From NCBI GenBank assembly GCA_900553145.1, contig USCL01000220.1, positions 1 through 6,508 of the forward strand: a stretch of DNA of 6,508 nt, read 5' to 3'. The translations under genes and the position numbers were made by a program. The stretch is from an uncultured Desulfovibrio sp. (GTDB lineage: Bacteria; Desulfobacterota; Desulfovibrionia; Desulfovibrionales; Desulfovibrionaceae). Every line of letters begins with the position of its first letter. The first letter of the stretch is position 1. Under the pieces are notes generated by a model. That model was given only the letters and a program-made list of their open reading frames with translations, was not told the origin of the DNA and did not search any database. Positions 6,405-6,508 of the stretch are shown one piece after another.

Positions 6405-6457
6405 GAGGGAAAGGAGGTCAGCAGAGGGAAGGAGGGGGGAGGGGGAAAGGCAGGAGG
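6405..6457 (+). repeat. Polypurine, G-run-rich tract
   Basis: The plus strand is almost entirely G and A here, with an unbroken 28-purine run at 6423-6450 containing runs of three, six and five G. A GGAGGT at 6413-6418 looks like a ribosome site but has no start codon at a usable distance. The tract could form a G-quadruplex or triplex, or be simple low-complexity sequence. Confidence 0.5.
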
Positions 6458-6508
6458 CCGCGCCATGAAGGGCGGGGGCTCTCAGGGGTGAGGGAATGCA
6501 GGCGGCCC

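Larger units (their letters stand above)
6147..6508. other. Upstream regulatory interval of the operon, no gene seen
   Basis: No coding region is convincing in this stretch. It holds the operon leader and candidate -10 GATAAA on the minus strand (6222-6217), with no recognisable -35 at 17 bases. It also holds a 9-bp-arm palindrome (6241-6262), a second inverted repeat TGCGC-TATG-GCGCA (6282-6295), and CCGGTGC (6249-6255) complementary to GCACCGG (6293-6299), which could compete with the first palindrome. From about 6405 rightward the plus strand becomes a purine tract rich in G runs. Whatever gene lies to the right starts beyond the edge. Confidence 0.5.

Noticed and set aside
6411..6420. GGAGGT ribosome-site-like motif
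   Set aside because: No ATG, GTG or TTG follows at a usable distance; it is part of the purine tract.

Overview
The window is GC-rich and every gene I can support lies on the minus strand, so it reads right to left. The protein styles fit a Gram-negative anaerobe of the Desulfovibrionaceae (Bilophila/Desulfovibrio-like). That placement is a low-confidence inference from general protein style, because the window holds no rRNA or other marker gene.

Reading in the direction of transcription, the first unit (6146 to 2777) is a three-gene operon. It encodes a cytosolic YtcJ-like amidohydrolase, an 81-residue two-helix membrane protein of the DUF3311 type, and a sodium:solute symporter. The last two genes overlap by one base (TAATG). 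A strong hairpin with a following T-rich stretch (2700-2737) closes the unit. The simplest reading is an uptake-and-hydrolysis module for an unidentified amide or N-substituted compound. Upstream of it, a 9-bp-arm palindrome (6241-6262) sits where an activator or operator site would be expected.

The second unit (2313 to 1345) is a single gene encoding a divergent homologue of the exonuclease VII large subunit. It keeps the OB fold and the RGGGG/GLGH core, but it lacks the long coiled coil. It ends in one transmembrane helix and appears to have lost two of the residues linked to XseA nuclease activity. This is the most unusual gene in the window. A hairpin terminator follows at 1260-1296.

The third unit (802 to 77) encodes an OmpR/PhoB-type (CpxR-like) response regulator with a long leader and two candidate tandem promoters. 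The distal promoter carries a 7-bp-arm palindrome in its spacer. No histidine kinase is visible, but no terminator is seen after the regulator either, so a kinase may lie just beyond the left edge.

The remaining sequence (about 803-1344, 2314-2776 and 6147-6508) appears non-coding. It is rich in inverted repeats, and the right edge holds a polypurine, G-run-rich tract. I see no CRISPR array, tRNA, rRNA, insertion sequence or phage gene.
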